Source of the DNA: Peptococcaceae bacterium UBA3933
Lineage (GTDB): Bacteria; Bacillota; Peptococcia; Peptococcales; BICA1-8
NCBI GenBank assembly: GCA_002385805.1
Contig: DGEF01000096.1
Coordinates: forward strand, 4,884 to 27,729
Length of the DNA: 22,846 nt
Direction of reading: 5' to 3'
The notes below the pieces were generated by a model that was not told the origin of the DNA, searched no databases, and saw only the letters and a list, made by a program, of their open reading frames with translations. A program made the translations under genes and the position numbers. This document shows, in pieces, positions 16,058-22,238 of the stretch (position 1 is the stretch's first letter; every line of letters begins with the position of its first letter).

Positions 16058-16453
16058 ATGGAAAATACTTTAAAGCAAATACTTCTAGAATTGCAAAACC
16101 TTAATCAAAAATATGATAATCTAGAACGGAGATTTGACGGTTTAGAACAGAGGTTTAACGGTCTGGAACGGAGATTTGACGGTCTGGAAAAGAGATTTGA
16201 CATTCAAGAAAAAAGACTAAATAATCTGGAGAAGAGAGTTGAGAGCCTAGACGAGAAAGTCGAGAGCCATGGGGAACTTCTTCATCAGCTTATTAATATT
16301 GTAGGTAATACTAATTCACACTTAGAAGAACTGGTGGAAAGGAACTCTATTCTAGAAGAAAAACAAATTGATCATGAGAAAATTTTAGAAACTCTATCCC
16401 TTCGTTCCCTTAAACAAGAAGCTGAAATATCTGCCATTAAAAAAATTATATAA
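16058..16453 (+). CDS. Small coiled-coil protein built from heptad repeats
   Basis: The 131-residue protein is almost entirely coiled coil. From about residue 22 it carries seven consecutive seven-residue units of the pattern LE(R/K)RFDG, drifting to LEKRVES and LDEKVES. Each unit is encoded by a 21-bp DNA repeat. A second helix-rich part follows (LLHQLINIVGNTNSHLEELVERN). There is no signal peptide or membrane segment. Proteins like this occur widely in clostridia as unnamed small proteins; no function is assigned. ATG 16058 follows AAAGGAG, which could pair with CTCC just before the start codon and so lower translation. An ATAGAT/ATCTAT dyad (15993-16010) lies upstream. Confidence 0.8.
   Translation: MENTLKQILLELQNLNQKYDNLERRFDGLEQRFNGLERRFDGLEKRFDIQEKRLNNLEKRVESLDEKVESHGELLHQLINIVGNTNSHLEELVERNSILEEKQIDHEKILETLSLRSLKQEAEISAIKKII
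16121..16267 (+). repeat. Seven 21-bp tandem repeats inside the coiled-coil gene
   Basis: Seven 21-base units run end to end: 16121, 16142, 16163, 16184, 16205, 16226 and 16247. Units 1 and 3 differ at one base, units 2 and 4 carry a few changes, and units 5-7 have diverged further. Each unit encodes one heptad, so gain or loss of units would keep the frame. Confidence 0.92.
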
Positions 16454-16460
16454 CTATGTG

Positions 16461-16537
16461 TGACAAGGGGACGGTTCTCCGTCACCTTAACAAGTAACAA
16501 CTACTTGATGGGTGGCAAAAGAACCGTCCCCTTGTCA
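16461..16537. repeat. REP-like palindromic element
   Basis: TGACAAGGGGACGGTTCT (16461-16478) is perfectly inverted as AGAACCGTCCCCTTGTCA (16520-16537). Inside are a further 6-bp pairing, GTCACC/GGTGGC, and an inner hairpin, CAAGTA/TACTTG. The nested 77-base palindrome resembles the extragenic GGGGACGGTTCT-type repeats that recur in clostridial genomes and are often linked to REP-associated transposases. No transposase gene is in the window. The right arm supplies the first codons of the next frame. Confidence 0.8.
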
Positions 16538-17081
16538 AATTACATCAGTCTATTCTTCCTGGCATTGCGTAACATTATCTTTGTTACTATATTTTCTTTT
16601 AATGTCTGAGTTTGATAGCAGTTTTGATACTTTGACCGGCCTCTACAATCGAGCGGCTTTTGATAAAGCAATTAAACAGATAGAGGAGAAAAAGGCGTTT
16701 TCCGTTATCGTACTTGATATAAACGATTTCAAAAGTGTTAATGATACATTTGGGCATGATTACGGAGATACTGTTATTAAAGCAGTGGCAGCAATAATTC
16801 AAAAATCATTTGATAAGCACTACATTTGCTTTCGTTTTGGCGGGGATGAATTTGTTATTATAAGCAGTGAAACAGATCAAGAAAAAATAGAAAATCATCT
16901 AAAGACTATGACCAATAATCTTACGGAAATGCGTGAGAAAGGCACCCCGTTTCCAACAGTTTCATATGGGTATAGCTTTTTCCGGGCAGGAGAAAAAATG
17001 GATTTTAGTAAAACCCTTAGAGAGGCTGACAAGCAGATGTATCAATTTAAAAAGATTCATAAAGCAAATATTAATCATTAG
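16512..17081 (+). pseudogene. GGDEF domain remnant truncated at the REP-like element
   Basis: The frame encodes a nearly complete diguanylate cyclase domain: DTLTGLYNRAAFDKAI, VLDINDFKSVNDTFGHDYGD, FGGDEFVI with GGDEF at 110-114, and READKQMYQFK near the end. The usual RxxD inhibitory site is absent. The first codons (from GTG 16512) read out of the REP palindrome. The next stretch has a better match in another frame, where YISLFFLALRNIIFVTIFSF looks like a membrane helix before the stop in that frame. A membrane-bound cyclase was therefore probably cut by the repeat and frameshifted. No ribosome binding site precedes the GTG or the internal ATG near 16601. If it is expressed, it would be a bare catalytic domain. 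Confidence 0.65.
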
Positions 17082-17168
17082 ACGACCGTACCCTTTTAGT
17101 ATAAGATACATTTTTCGCTATGGTAGCTTAAAGATTGGGAATATGTGGCATGGTTAAAGGAGGAAATA

Positions 17169-17666
17169 ATGAACAAACGGACAAGACAATATTTAGGAGT
17201 ACTTTCAGCAGTAGCCGCTTACAATATCATTCACGAAGGAGCACATCTAATTTATGCTCTATCCATCGGTTCATTTAAACAAATTAATTTTTTAGGACTT
17301 GGAATACAGATTGATGTTTATGCAGAAAGGATGACCAACACACAGCTTGGTATCTTTTGCCTTTTAGGAGCGATTGCTACTTTGCTTACAGCTTATGTTT
17401 TGGTTGCTGTAACGGAAAAAATCTGTCAAGCAGAATCAAAGGTGTTCAGAGCCTGTATGTACTATATCATGCTTGTCCTGCTACTTCTTGATCCATTGTA
17501 TTTAAGTTTGCTTTACAAATTTGTTGGCGGTGGCGATATGAATGGTATTGCCTTGTTAGTTCCGGAATGGATTGCACAAGTAAGTTTTGCTGGACTATTT
17601 CTTGTTAATGGTTTTGTTTTTTGGAAATTGGTTTTGCCCAAATACAAAAGGTCATTTTCTCAATGA
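17169..17666 (+). CDS. Small membrane protein with HExxH (M50-like putative zinc protease)
   Basis: The 165-residue protein has about four hydrophobic segments. The first contains NIIHEGAHLIYAL, an HExxH zinc motif (H22, E23, H26) within a membrane helix, as in site-2 proteases of family M50. A later helix has LLLLDPLYLSLLY, where D108-P109 could serve as the third ligand, like the (N/L)DP motif of that family. It lacks the PDZ and extra helices of standard M50 proteins. Function is unknown; intramembrane proteolysis is inferred only from the motifs. ATG 17169 has AAAGGAGG six bases upstream. A GTG 24 bases earlier (17145) would place that site inside the gene and is rejected. Confidence 0.7.
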   Translation: MNKRTRQYLGVLSAVAAYNIIHEGAHLIYALSIGSFKQINFLGLGIQIDVYAERMTNTQLGIFCLLGAIATLLTAYVLVAVTEKICQAESKVFRACMYYIMLVLLLLDPLYLSLLYKFVGGGDMNGIALLVPEWIAQVSFAGLFLVNGFVFWKLVLPKYKRSFSQ

Positions 17667-17704
17667 TTACTATTTAGTCCCTTAATTAGTTTTGGGTAGA
17701 AACC

Positions 17705-17723
17705 GCAAAAAAGTTTGCTTTTT
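17705..17723 (+). terminator. Weak candidate terminator after the HExxH gene
   Basis: GCAAA (17705-17709) pairs with TTTGC (17714-17718) around AAAG, followed by TTTTT. The stem is only 5 bp and it overlaps the next promoter, so this is tentative. Confidence 0.4.
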
Positions 17724-17749
17724 GTATTTATTATATTACCTGGTATAAT
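17721..17749 (+). promoter_or_regulatory. Promoter of the VOC-fold gene (copy 1 of a duplicated upstream region)
   Basis: TTTGTA or TTGTAT (17721-17727) lies 16-17 bases before a perfect TATAAT (17744-17749). The surrounding block, including CCTGGTATAATTAGG, recurs before the AlkD gene. Confidence 0.7.
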
Positions 17750-17786
17750 TAGGATACCTTAACATTTTAATTTGGGAGGTGTAATA

Positions 17787-18149
17787 ATGAAGTTTTGCTG
17801 GGCTACGATAATGGTTAAGGATATGGAGGAATCTCTGAAATTCTACCAGGAGATAGTGGGGCTTAAAGTAGATAGAAGATTTGAAGCAGGGCCGGGAGTA
17901 GAAATAGTATTTCTGGGAAACGGAGAAACTAAAGTGGAGCTTATTTGTGATGAAAAAAATAAAGATGTCAGTTTTGGGAAAGATATTTCTTTGGGATTTC
18001 AAGTGGATTCAGTAGATGAAATGATTAATTTTGTCCAGGAAAAGAGGATTAAGATTCACAGCGGACCGATTCAGCCAAACCCCAATACAAAATTTTTCTT
18101 TGTTTTAGATCCTAACGGTTTAAAAATCCAATTTGTAGAAACAAAGTAA
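17787..18149 (+). CDS. VOC/glyoxalase-fold protein
   Basis: The 120-residue protein is a vicinal-oxygen-chelate (glyoxalase/bleomycin-resistance) fold with two beta-alpha-beta-beta-beta modules. The first is WATIMVKDMEESLKFYQEIVGLKVDRRF and the second ends FFVLDPNGLKIQFVE, where the final Glu is the usual metal ligand. Whether it is an enzyme or a binding protein is unknown. Lactoylglutathione-lyase-like annotations are common for such proteins but are not justified here. ATG 17787 has GGGAGGTG upstream. The TTG 15 bases earlier (17772) overlaps that site and is rejected. A terminator follows, so the gene stands alone behind its own promoter. Confidence 0.85.
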   Translation: MKFCWATIMVKDMEESLKFYQEIVGLKVDRRFEAGPGVEIVFLGNGETKVELICDEKNKDVSFGKDISLGFQVDSVDEMINFVQEKRIKIHSGPIQPNPNTKFFFVLDPNGLKIQFVETK

Positions 18150-18178
18150 CTTATTTTTATTTAGGGAACAAAAGTTTG

Positions 18179-18203
18179 AGCAGGGGAAAACCCTGCCTTT
18201 TTA
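18179..18203 (+). terminator. Terminator of the VOC-fold gene
   Basis: GCAGGG (18180-18185) pairs with CCCTGC (18191-18196) around GAAAA, followed by a T-run. Confidence 0.8.
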
Positions 18204-18274
18204 ATAAAAAGATGTTGGTTTTAGTTATTTAGCCTTCCAATAAGTTTAAAGTGAAACCCAGAAATAATCCGATT

Positions 18275-18303
18275 TTTGCATTTATTTCATCGCCTGGTAT
18301 AAT
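18275..18303 (+). promoter_or_regulatory. Promoter of the AlkD gene (copy 2 of a duplicated upstream region)
   Basis: TTTGCA (18275-18280) lies 17 bases before TATAAT (18298-18303). The flanking block from GAAACC through CCTGGTATAATTAGG matches copy 1 at 17721-17756. Confidence 0.72.
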
Positions 18304-18345
18304 TAGGGTATCTTTTTATTTTGCCTTCTAAAGGAGGCCGAGAAC

Positions 18346-19008
18346 ATGAATCCGGTTAAACAAGTAATATCTTTATTCGAAGCAAATCGAAATGAAGAGC
18401 AGGCCATACCCATGGCCAAATACATGAAAAATAATTTCCCTTTTTTAGGGATTAAAACTCCACAAAGGGAAAGCTTGATGAAAGAATTCTACAAAGCCAC
18501 CGGGATTTTAAAGGAACCGTTCCGGGAAGATTTTGTATTAGGATTATGGGAACTGGATGCGCGGGAATATCAGTATGCAGCCCTTGATTATATTAAAAAA
18601 TTATTGAAAAAACTCAGTAAAAATGAGCTTCCCCTCATGGAAAAACTGATTAAAACCAAATCCTGGTGGGATACAGTGGACATGCTTGCCCAACATCCTG
18701 TCGGGACCATTGCCCAGAAGTATCCGGAAGTTATTCCTGAAACCATAGAGGGTTGGGCCTGTGAAAATAATATGTGGCTAAGAAGAACAGCAATCCTGTT
18801 TCAACTAAAATATAAGGAAAAGACCGATGAACGGCTTTTATATCGGATCATTAAACAGAATTCTGACAGTAAAGAGTTTTTCATCCAAAAAGCCATTGGT
18901 TGGGCATTGAGGGAATACTCGAAAACAAATCCTGAATCAGTTAAAACATTCATTGCTCACAATGAGCTGCCCAAACTTAGTGTTCGGGAAGGAAGTAAAT
19001 ATATTTGA
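18346..19008 (+). CDS. AlkD-type DNA alkylation repair glycosylase
   Basis: AlkD removes positively charged alkylated bases (3-methyladenine, 7-methylguanine) without flipping them out, using a superhelix of HEAT-like repeats. The 220-residue length matches the family. The known active-site residues of Bacillus cereus AlkD (W109, D113, R148, W187) are all present one position earlier: W108 and D112 in SWWDTVDML, R147 in MWLRRTAIL, and W186 in KAIGWALREYSK. The enzyme should therefore be active. ATG 18346 follows AAAGGAGG. It has its own promoter in the duplicated upstream block and is followed by another helical-repeat gene. Confidence 0.93.
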   Translation: MNPVKQVISLFEANRNEEQAIPMAKYMKNNFPFLGIKTPQRESLMKEFYKATGILKEPFREDFVLGLWELDAREYQYAALDYIKKLLKKLSKNELPLMEKLIKTKSWWDTVDMLAQHPVGTIAQKYPEVIPETIEGWACENNMWLRRTAILFQLKYKEKTDERLLYRIIKQNSDSKEFFIQKAIGWALREYSKTNPESVKTFIAHNELPKLSVREGSKYI

Positions 19009-19156
19009 TTTAAAGACTGTTAATTTCCACCGGTAAATGGTATAGTGTAATAAAAAGGTTTAGAAAATATTGAATAGTCAGAGGCTAAATAAAAGGCGAT
19101 CGGAAAGGATTTCGAGTGGCCAAAATATGCCTGTTGTATCTCCGGGAGGTGGGAAG

Positions 19157-19813
19157 ATGAATAAAAAACTATTGGTTAAGGAGCTTCTCTTGGAACAAAA
19201 ATATGCTGAGTTAAAAAAGTTGGCGGCGGAAAATCATGCTCAAACTTTGAGATATATTCAAATGTATCTTTTTGAAGATATTAATTCTCCTTTAAGGTGG
19301 GAGGCCATTGAAGCCCTCGGTTACCTGGCCAAGGAATATGGAGTTAAAGAAGAGTTGGCCTATAGGAATGTGATCCGTCGGTTTCTTTGGGCCATGAATG
19401 ACGAAAGCGGAAACGTTCCTTGGAGTTCACCGGAAGCCATGGGCAGTATTATAGCCAATCAACCTGAACTTTTTGGTGAATATACCCCCATGTTAATAAC
19501 TAATGCCTTGGATAATCCTATGTGTCACCGGGGAATGTTGTGGGCTGTAGGTCGAATTGGAAAAGTTAATAATACTTTGGTGATGCGCTTTATTGAAAAA
19601 ATAACCCCTTTTCTTTCTGCTGCTGATGCTGACTTAAGGGGTTATACCCTTTGGGCCCTAGGAGAGATTGGTTATCGGGAAATATTGCCTAGATTAGCGA
19701 ATGTGCAGGGTGATCAAGAAAAAATATACCTTTATCGGGAAGGAAGATTGGATTGGGTAGGGCTTGATGAACTGGCTAAAGAAGCAAGGGCTAAACTGGA
19801 AAAAGCGGTCTAA
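19157..19813 (+). CDS. HEAT-repeat protein resembling the DVU0298 family
   Basis: The 218-residue protein consists of helical HEAT-like repeats: INSPLRWEAIEALGYLAKE, a central ESGNVPWSSPEAMGSIIANQPELF, GMLWAVGRIGKV and LRGYTLWALGEIGYREI. The central NDESG..PW..PEA.G.I block recalls the DVU0298 family of uncharacterised proteins in anaerobes. Function is unknown; repeats of this kind bind proteins or cofactors. There is no signal peptide. ATG 19157 has GGGAGGTGGG just upstream. A longer frame reaching TTG 19070 is basic and low-complexity and is rejected as a start. It may share a transcript with the sigma-54 activator gene 71 bases downstream. Confidence 0.8.
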   Translation: MNKKLLVKELLLEQKYAELKKLAAENHAQTLRYIQMYLFEDINSPLRWEAIEALGYLAKEYGVKEELAYRNVIRRFLWAMNDESGNVPWSSPEAMGSIIANQPELFGEYTPMLITNALDNPMCHRGMLWAVGRIGKVNNTLVMRFIEKITPFLSAADADLRGYTLWALGEIGYREILPRLANVQGDQEKIYLYREGRLDWVGLDELAKEARAKLEKAV

Positions 19814-19884
19814 GGAGAGCTTCTGAGATTGGATTTTTAAGTCCCATCTTTCTTTGGTTGGACTCTTATGCCGGGGTGATTTCG

Positions 19885-21888
19885 ATGAGTATGATTTTAT
19901 TAAAAGAGCAGAACCATGTTTATACTCAATGGGAAAAATTTATCCATACAGGTCTGGAATGTAAAGTGGATGTCCGTCTTCCCATATTGGAATCATGGAA
20001 AAGGTGTTATTCTTTAGGGATAGATCCATATAACACGGAAATTCACAGCTCTTTAGATGAGCAAAGAATTAGGAAAGTAAGAAAGGAAAAAGAGAACCTT
20101 ATTCAAGTAGCTAAGCCATTTATGGCCAACCTTTATAAATTTGTTAAAGGCTCCGGTTTTGTAGTTGTTTTAACGGATGAAAACGGGCATATCATGGAGC
20201 TTTTTGGTGATAAGTACCAAAAACAAAAACCTTTGACCAGAAATTTTTTCATAGGATCTAATTGGAGTGAGAGAGAAGCAGGTACAAACGCTATTGGGAC
20301 AGCTTTAGTAATGAAGAAGCCTGTCCAGGTATCCGGTCCGGAACATTATTGCCAGAAACACCATTGTCTAACTTGTTCTGCAGCTCCGATTTTTGACAAT
20401 AGCGGAAACCTAATAGCTATTCTTGATATTTCGGGTCCTTCCAGTGCCTCTCACCTGCATACATTAGGTATGGTGGTGGCCGCAGCAGAGGCCATTATGG
20501 CCCAGCTAAGAATCCAACACAAAAATAACGAATTAGCCGTGGTAAATAAAAGATTGACTAATTTCTTTAAAACCGTTTCCGATGGGGTTATTATCGTTGG
20601 CAAAGACGGAAAGGTGTTAGAATTAAATCCGGCAGCTCAGGTTTTATTAGGTAGGAGTGAAAAAAATATTATTGGAGTGCCAGCAAGTGAACTGTTTGAA
20701 TTTAGGTCACCGTTAAAGGGCAAAAAGTTTTCTCTAAATGAACATTTTACCGATGTAGATATTATGGTGGAAAACAAAGAAGGGGTCAGTTATTACCTGG
20801 CTTCCTGGGAGCCCATCATTAATGAACGGGGAGAAGTAACCGGTGGCGTTTTTATTATTCGCCCCATCAATCAAGTGCAAAATTTGGTGAACAGGCTAAG
20901 TGGGCATAGTGCAACTATGGAATTTAAAGATATTATTGGCCAAAGCCCTGAAATTCGGGAAGCAATTCGTTTAGCCAAGCTTACCGCCGCCAGTACCTCT
21001 AGCGTTTTGTTGCAAGGAGAAAGCGGTACAGGAAAGGAAATCTTTGCCCAGGCTATCCATAACTCAAGCCTCCGGAGCAACGGTCCTTTTGTAGCTGTCA
21101 ACTGTGGGGCCATTCCCCGGGAGTTAATCGGCAGCGAACTATTTGGTTATGAAGAAGGTGCATTTACCGGTGCCAAACGGGGTGGAAAGCCGGGAAAATT
21201 TGAATTAGCAGATGGAGGTACATTATTCCTGGATGAAATCGGGGATATGCCCTTTGAACAACAAACGGCTTTACTAAGGGTTTTACAAGAAAAAAAAGTA
21301 GCCCGTATTGGTAGTACCAGGATGACGCCGGTAAATGTGCGTTTAATCTGTGCCACTAATAAGAACTTACGACAAGAAGTAGAAAAAGGTACTTTTCGTG
21401 AAGATTTATTTTATAGATTAAATGTTATTACTATCACCATTCCACCTTTAAGGGAGCGGAAAGAGGATGTACCCCTTCTTTTCAATCATTTTTTAGAGAA
21501 GTTGTCCTCTGATTGGAATTGCACCTTTCAGGTGGGACCAGGGGTAATGGAATGTTTAATAAAATATAAATGGCCGGGTAATGTGCGGGAATTACAGAAT
21601 GTGGTGGAGCGAGTTGCCCATTTTGCAGAAAACGGACTTATTACCGTAAAAAATTTACCTCCGGAAATGCGGGAAACATCAATAACTGGTTCAGAAAGTA
21701 CGGAAACATTGTATTCCTTACCAAATAATCGGGAAGAAAGAAAAAAACAGGTCATGGAAAGGGAAAAACAACAACTTTTAGCCTTATTGAATAAACACGG
21801 CGGAAATATCAGTCAAGTGGCCAGAGAAATGGGTGTCTCCAGGAAGACGATTTATAATAAGATGCGTCTTTACTCTATAAAAAATTAA
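19885..21888 (+). CDS. Sigma-54-dependent activator, GAF-PAS-AAA+-Fis
   Basis: This 667-residue enhancer-binding protein drives open-complex formation by sigma-54 RNA polymerase. The N-terminal GAF-like sensor (about 55-220) contains EAGTNAIGTALVMKKPVQV and a Cys/His-rich HYCQKHHCLTC, as in AcoR-type regulators. A PAS domain (about 232-340) follows. The AAA+ domain has Walker A GESGTGKE (378), the sigma-54 contact loop GAFTGA (425-430), and GGTLFLDEIGDMP. The C-terminal Fis-type helix-turn-helix reads HGGNISQVAREMGVSRKTIYNKM. No receiver domain is present, so it senses a ligand directly. ATG 19885 follows GGGGTGA; TTG 19858 is less likely. Its probable target is the sigma-54 promoter 160 bases downstream. 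Confidence 0.95.
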   Translation: MSMILLKEQNHVYTQWEKFIHTGLECKVDVRLPILESWKRCYSLGIDPYNTEIHSSLDEQRIRKVRKEKENLIQVAKPFMANLYKFVKGSGFVVVLTDENGHIMELFGDKYQKQKPLTRNFFIGSNWSEREAGTNAIGTALVMKKPVQVSGPEHYCQKHHCLTCSAAPIFDNSGNLIAILDISGPSSASHLHTLGMVVAAAEAIMAQLRIQHKNNELAVVNKRLTNFFKTVSDGVIIVGKDGKVLELNPAAQVLLGRSEKNIIGVPASELFEFRSPLKGKKFSLNEHFTDVDIMVENKEGVSYYLASWEPIINERGEVTGGVFIIRPINQVQNLVNRLSGHSATMEFKDIIGQSPEIREAIRLAKLTAASTSSVLLQGESGTGKEIFAQAIHNSSLRSNGPFVAVNCGAIPRELIGSELFGYEEGAFTGAKRGGKPGKFELADGGTLFLDEIGDMPFEQQTALLRVLQEKKVARIGSTRMTPVNVRLICATNKNLRQEVEKGTFREDLFYRLNVITITIPPLRERKEDVPLLFNHFLEKLSSDWNCTFQVGPGVMECLIKYKWPGNVRELQNVVERVAHFAENGLITVKNLPPEMRETSITGSESTETLYSLPNNREERKKQVMEREKQQLLALLNKHGGNISQVAREMGVSRKTIYNKMRLYSIKN

Positions 21889-21892
21889 TACG

Positions 21893-21951
21893 TGTTACCT
21901 AAATGTGAAAAAAGTGTTACCTATTTTAGATAAGGTAACACTTTTTTCACA
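21893..21951. promoter_or_regulatory. Long inverted repeat with TGTTACCT motifs: terminator and/or activator-binding site
   Basis: TGTGAAAAAAGTGTTACCT (21904-21922) is perfectly inverted as AGGTAACACTTTTTTCACA (21933-21951). GTGTTACCT also stands alone at about 21893-21901, giving three copies of TGTTACCT in 50 bases. The hairpin has a T-run within its right arm, so it can end the activator transcript. The repeated motif 100-160 bases before a sigma-54 promoter also suits an enhancer for the Fis-type activator. Confidence 0.6.
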
Positions 21952-22050
21952 TTATATCACAGGTGTTATTTCTTTTTAGATTAGGGTAAGTTCATAGTAA
22001 AATCTTGAACCAACTTGTATTTCTTAGCTAGAGTTGGTTTTGTCTTTTCC

Positions 22051-22066
22051 TGGCATGAATTTTGCT
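22051..22066 (+). promoter_or_regulatory. Sigma-54 (-24/-12) promoter
   Basis: TGGCAT-GAATT-TTGCT matches the consensus TGGCAC-N5-TTGC(A/T) at all but one base. The key GG (22052-22053) and GC (22064-22065) are separated by the required 10 bases. It lies just downstream of a sigma-54 activator gene. Transcription should start near 22077. Confidence 0.82.
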
Positions 22067-22077
22067 ATTAGTAGTGG

Positions 22078-22217
22078 TTGAGTGTATGGAAGTTTTATCG
22101 AAATTTAATTTTAGGATTAAATTTTCGGTGGAAAAAGAAATACAGTGGTTGTTTGAGTAATCGGCAGTGTAAAGCAAAACACTGGGTTTCTTTTTCCCGT
22201 GTTTTGCTTTTTATTTT
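22078..22217 (+). ncRNA. Sigma-54-driven leader RNA with hairpins and intrinsic terminator
   Basis: The predicted transcript first folds CGAAATTTAAT (22099-22109) against ATTAAATTTTCG (22116-22127, one bulge). It then meets an intrinsic terminator: AAAGCAAAACAC (22171-22182) plus GGG, paired with CCC plus GTGTTTTGCTTT (22196-22210), and a T-rich tail. CAGTGT (22165-22170) can pair with ACACTG (22179-22184), which overlaps the terminator's left arm and so competes with it. This suggests attenuation of the following gene or a free-standing small RNA of about 140 bases. No known riboswitch consensus was recognised. Confidence 0.5.
22171..22217 (+). terminator. Intrinsic terminator ahead of the molybdopterin-binding gene
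   Basis: A 12-bp stem plus three more G-C pairs after one bulged base is followed by TTATTTT. It stands between the sigma-54 promoter and the ribosome binding site of the next gene. Confidence 0.8.
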
Positions 22218-22238
22218 ATCAAAGGGGGAGGCCAAAAA

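Noticed and set aside
16121..16267. CRISPR-like array
   Set aside because: The 21-bp units are contiguous with no spacers and encode in-frame heptads.
17741..17756. CCTGGTATAATTAGG as a palindromic operator
   Set aside because: Only the outer CCT/AGG is symmetric and the inner bases do not pair, so shared promoter sequence explains it better.
19070..19156. N-terminal extension of the HEAT-repeat protein
   Set aside because: The extension is basic and low-complexity, and contains the ribosome binding site used by ATG 19157.
22078..22238. Molybdenum-cofactor or purine riboswitch in the leader
   Set aside because: I could not find the conserved cores of these aptamers; only generic hairpins and a terminator are supported.
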